In this document: positions 5,636 to 7,657 of the stretch, one piece after another
How the letters are laid out: every line of letters starts with the position of its first letter
How positions within the stretch are numbered: position 1 is the stretch's first letter
Source: Methanoregula sp. UBA471
Lineage (GTDB): Archaea; Halobacteriota; Methanomicrobia; Methanomicrobiales; Methanospirillaceae
Reading direction: 5' to 3'
Assembly (NCBI GenBank): GCA_002495065.1
Contig: DADT01000033.1
Coordinates: 1-7,657, forward strand
DNA length: 7,657 bases
Made by a program: the position numbers and the translations under genes
The notes under the pieces: model-generated
The model's input: the letters and a program-made list of their open reading frames with translations, nothing else
Told to the model about the DNA's origin: nothing
The model's database searches: none

Positions 5636-5911
5636 ATGGTACAAGGTGAGTGCATACTGTATCCCTGCTATTTCAATGCGGCTTATACCCGTCGTCAGGG
5701 AAGAAGGGTATCACTGAGCCGCGGGGTAAAAGCCCCGGTGGTGAACGATCTCGAACGCGCACTCAAGCGCATCGGTGTCACATTCAGGGTCGAGGACCAC
5801 CATCATCCCGCACACTGGATGCGGCGTGAAGGTCGTGTTGTTGTCACGTGGCAGGAGGGTAAGGTGGCGCTCATAAAGAAAGTCGCGCAAAAAATCGAGG
5901 TGAAACGTTGA
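5636..5911 (+). CDS. srp19: Signal recognition particle 19 kDa protein SRP19
   Basis: The 91-residue basic protein is archaeal SRP19, which binds the tips of 7S RNA helices 6 and 8 and prepares the RNA for SRP54. The family pattern is clear: ILYPCYFNAAYTRRQGRRVS near the start, AVxxPxxxDLxxAL-like KAPVVNDLERALKRIG, and the C-terminal VVVTWQEGKVALIKKVA. The ATG at 5636 is chosen because family members begin a few residues before ILYPCYF. A GTG at 5591 in frame would add 15 unrelated residues and would lie upstream of the promoter. No Shine-Dalgarno precedes the ATG at proper spacing; with the TATA element at 5607-5612 the message is probably leaderless. Its stop overlaps the start of the PHP gene. 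Confidence 0.95.
   Translation: MVQGECILYPCYFNAAYTRRQGRRVSLSRGVKAPVVNDLERALKRIGVTFRVEDHHHPAHWMRREGRVVVTWQEGKVALIKKVAQKIEVKR
5897..5903 (+). promoter_or_regulatory. Shine-Dalgarno inside srp19 for the PHP gene
   Basis: GAGGTGA lies within the last codons of srp19, four bases before TTG 5908. The spacing to the alternative ATG at 5917 is 13 bases, which is long, so the motif favours the TTG. Confidence 0.5.
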
Positions 5912-6561
5912 GTGGGATGTATGATCTGCATACCCATTCCATCCTGTCTGATGGAGAGATGCTTCCCATCGAACTGATACGAAGGATGGCAGTGCTCGGT
6001 TATACGACAGTCGCAATTACCGATCATGTCGATCCATCCAATATCCTGTCCGTCATCGAATCACTTGACCAGGTCCGTATATCTGCAGATCTTTTCGGTG
6101 TCAGGCTGCTTTGCGGTGTTGAGATCACTCATGTCCCCCCGTCACAGATAGCGGATCTTGCACAAAAAGCAAAAACTGCCGGGGCAGATATCGTCGTCGT
6201 CCATGGAGAGACCCCTGTGGAGCCTGTGGCAGCCGGAACGAACCATGCAGCCTGCGGGTGCAGATATGTGAACGTACTTGCACATCCCGGGCTTATCAGC
6301 AGCGAAGATGCACTTCTTGCGGCAAAGAACGGCATTGCGCTTGAGATAACATCACGGAGCGGCCATAACCGGGCAAATGGCCACGTAGTCCGGGTTGCCC
6401 GCGAAACAGCCTGCCAGATCGTGGTTGACTCGGATGCGCATGCTCCTGGAGACCTGCTGGATGAGCGCGCGAAATTTGTTGTTGCAAAAGGGGCCGGACT
6501 GACCGATGCGGAGTGTAAACAGGTTATATCTTTAAATATCGACCACTTTCTCATTTCCTGA
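5908..6561 (+). CDS. PHP-superfamily metal-dependent hydrolase (histidinol-phosphatase-like), substrate unknown
   Basis: The 217-residue protein has all nine classical PHP metal ligands: His8, His10 and Asp15 (DLHTHSILSDG), His40 (ITDH), Glu72 (GVEITH), His99 (VVVHGE), His126 (LAHPG), and Asp176 and His178 (DSDAH). A trinuclear phosphoesterase-type site is therefore expected. Such proteins are often labelled histidinol phosphatase, but no his genes are nearby and the substrate is not proven. Retention of every ligand argues against RNase P subunit Rpp30, which shares the fold but not the metal site. The start is taken as TTG 5908 because GAGGTGA (5897-5903) precedes it; ATG 5917 would remove three residues. 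It overlaps srp19 by four bases (TTGA) and is surely cotranscribed with it. Confidence 0.88.
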   Translation: MSGMYDLHTHSILSDGEMLPIELIRRMAVLGYTTVAITDHVDPSNILSVIESLDQVRISADLFGVRLLCGVEITHVPPSQIADLAQKAKTAGADIVVVHGETPVEPVAAGTNHAACGCRYVNVLAHPGLISSEDALLAAKNGIALEITSRSGHNRANGHVVRVARETACQIVVDSDAHAPGDLLDERAKFVVAKGAGLTDAECKQVISLNIDHFLIS

Positions 6562-6610
6562 AATTTCTATTTATACTTTCACGCAACTTTTAAATACCGA
6601 AATGACCCAT

Positions 6611-6620
6611 ATATATAAAT
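6611..6620 (+). promoter_or_regulatory. TATA box of the gar1-tfb operon
   Basis: ATATATAAAT is the strongest TATA match in the 101-bp AT-rich spacer after the PHP gene. The predicted start is near 6641, about 22 bases before the gar1 GTG, leaving the GAGGT ribosome-binding site in the leader. Two more AT boxes precede it (TTTATA at 6569-6574 and TTTTAAATA at 6588-6596). Confidence 0.5.
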
Positions 6621-6662
6621 TACTAAATTAATCCAGTGCCATTGTATCTTTGAGGTTGTTGT

Positions 6663-6887
6663 GTGAAGGTTGTTGGTCGAGCGATGAGCACCGTTGGCAG
6701 CCGGATGCTCATTATTCAATGCGATGCCGCCCAGCTCCCCCCATTATATTGCGAAGTGACTGACCGTCATCTGAAACCAGTGGGAAAAATTCTTGATCTC
6801 TTCGGGAATATCAAAGCACCCTATGCAGCAGTCCTCTGCCGCGAAAAATGCACGGTCCAGCCCAATGAAAAACTCTTCACAAAGTGA
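6663..6887 (+). CDS. gar1: H/ACA RNP component Gar1
   Basis: The 74-residue protein is archaeal Gar1, the small beta-barrel subunit that binds Cbf5 in H/ACA ribonucleoproteins and helps turn over the pseudouridylated substrate. Supporting features are the N-terminal KVVGRAMSTVGSRMLII, the central LPPLYCEVTDRHLKPVGKILDLFGNIKAPYAAV (the Gar1 core pattern with VG-I-D-FG-----PY--V) and a short basic tail. It lacks the eukaryotic Gly/Arg-rich ends. The start is GTG at 6663, supported by GAGGT at 6652-6656. tfb follows 60 bases later on the same strand; the gar1-tfb pair is a recurrent euryarchaeal arrangement. The protein is at the short end of the family but looks complete. Confidence 0.9.
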   Translation: MKVVGRAMSTVGSRMLIIQCDAAQLPPLYCEVTDRHLKPVGKILDLFGNIKAPYAAVLCREKCTVQPNEKLFTK

Positions 6888-6947
6888 TAGCACAACACCC
6901 GGGATACGCCGGTTCCGAACATGAAATGTATAAAATGGTGAATCTTT

Positions 6948-7657
6948 ATGCAGGAAGTTGAAAAATTAAAAGTCCTTCAGAGTGAGAGGGAAGCACTCAA
7001 ATTACGCACGAAGGGTAAAGAGGTCGAGAAGAAGGCCGAGAATCATACTGAGACAGTCTGCCCGGAATGCGGGGGCAGACAGCTTGTTCATGACTACGAG
7101 CGGGCAGAACTTGTCTGTCAGAGCTGTGGTCTTGTTATTGATGGTGACTTTATCGACCGCGGTCCAGAATGGCGTGCATTCGACCATGACCAGCGTATGA
7201 AACGCTCACGGGTCGGGGCTCCCATGACATTCACGATCCACGACAAGGGTCTTTCAACAATGATCGACTGGCGCAACCGTGACTCGTATGGCAGGGCAAT
7301 CTCATCCAAAAACCGTGCACAGCTCTACCGGCTTCGCAAATGGCAGCGCCGTATCCGGGTCAGCAATGCAACTGAGCGCAATCTTGCATTTGCTCTCTCG
7401 GAACTTGATCGGATGGCATCTGCTCTTGGTCTCCCGAGAAATGTCCGGGAGACCGCAGCGGTTGTCTACCGTGATGCGGTTGACAAAAACCTGATCCGCG
7501 GGCGGAGTATTGAGGGGGTTGCTGCAGCTGCGCTCTACGCAGCCTGCCGCCAGTGTAATGTACCCCGCACCCTTGACGAGATTGCAGAGGTTTCCCGTGT
7601 GTCCAGGAAAGAGATCGGCAGGACATACCGGTTCATTTCCCGGGAACTCGGACTCAA
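6948..7657 (+). CDS. tfb: Transcription initiation factor B, TFB (partial, 3' end outside the window)
   Basis: From the ATG at 6948, 236 codons stay open to the window edge. TFB joins TBP at the BRE-TATA promoter and recruits RNA polymerase. The zinc ribbon is C38PEC41...C57QSC60, followed by the B-reader/linker region RGPEWRAFDHDQRMKRSRVG and DKGLSTMIDWRNRD. The first cyclin repeat runs from about residue 125 to beyond 220, ending here at SRELGL. The second repeat lies outside. About 37 Lys/Glu-rich residues precede the zinc ribbon, longer than in many TFBs, with a heptad-like start. The start is supported by GGTGA at 6937-6941, six bases upstream; the same frame has a TGA at 6939-6941, so no longer form is possible. 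It is probably cotranscribed with gar1. Confidence 0.95.
   Translation, partial: MQEVEKLKVLQSEREALKLRTKGKEVEKKAENHTETVCPECGGRQLVHDYERAELVCQSCGLVIDGDFIDRGPEWRAFDHDQRMKRSRVGAPMTFTIHDKGLSTMIDWRNRDSYGRAISSKNRAQLYRLRKWQRRIRVSNATERNLAFALSELDRMASALGLPRNVRETAAVVYRDAVDKNLIRGRSIEGVAAAALYAACRQCNVPRTLDEIAEVSRVSRKEIGRTYRFISRELGL

Noticed and set aside
5908..6561. RNase P protein Rpp30 as identity of the PHP gene
   Set aside because: Rpp30 shares the fold but has lost the metal ligands; here all nine are present.
6921..6941. Six-codon ATG frame just before tfb, ending within its Shine-Dalgarno
   Set aside because: It has no ribosome-binding site of its own, and a frame this short is expected by chance.

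Overview
The window looks like chromosomal housekeeping DNA of a methanogenic euryarchaeon, most likely order Methanomicrobiales (Methanoregula/Methanosphaerula-like). The reasons are an archaeal information-processing gene set (aIF5B, S6e, S8e, SRP19, Gar1, TFB), a nickel-hydrogenase maturation GTPase (HypB), archaeal TATA boxes, Shine-Dalgarno sequences of the GAGGTGA type, and oligo-T terminators. The order-level placement rests on remembered resemblance of the TFB protein, not on a search. No tRNA, rRNA, CRISPR array, insertion sequence or phage gene was seen.

Layout. Bases 1-69 hold the first 23 codons of a leftward gene that leaves the window. Bases 70-284 are a divergent intergenic region with a perfect 10-bp inverted repeat, a symmetric AT box and a long hairpin followed by six Ts. 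infB (aIF5B, 285-2060) and rps6e (2212-2637) run rightward. Facing rps6e across back-to-back oligo-T terminators is a leftward block: a small threonine-rich lipoprotein (2708-3178), a DUF2240-like protein (3299-3760) and an unrecognised 140-residue protein (3757-4179) that overlaps it by four bases. Continuing leftward are rps8e (4346-4723) and hypB (4935-5582). hypB is divergent from srp19 (5636-5911) across 53 bp containing one near-symmetric TATA element placed to serve both genes. srp19 overlaps a PHP-family metallohydrolase (5908-6561). After an AT-rich spacer come gar1 (6663-6887) and the 5' part of tfb (6948 to the window end).

Function. Most genes serve gene expression: subunit joining (aIF5B), the small ribosomal subunit (S6e, S8e), membrane targeting (SRP19), RNA pseudouridylation (Gar1) and transcription start (TFB). 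HypB ties the locus to [NiFe]-hydrogenase maturation. The lipoprotein and the DUF2240/unknown pair are the accessory elements.

No convincing new multi-gene system was found. The best leads are the translationally coupled unknown + DUF2240 pair, the shared TATA box between hypB and srp19 with two apparently leaderless starts, the structured region upstream of infB, and a threonine replacing the asparagine of the aIF5B G4 motif. All promoter positions and start-site distances are read by eye and are not experimental.
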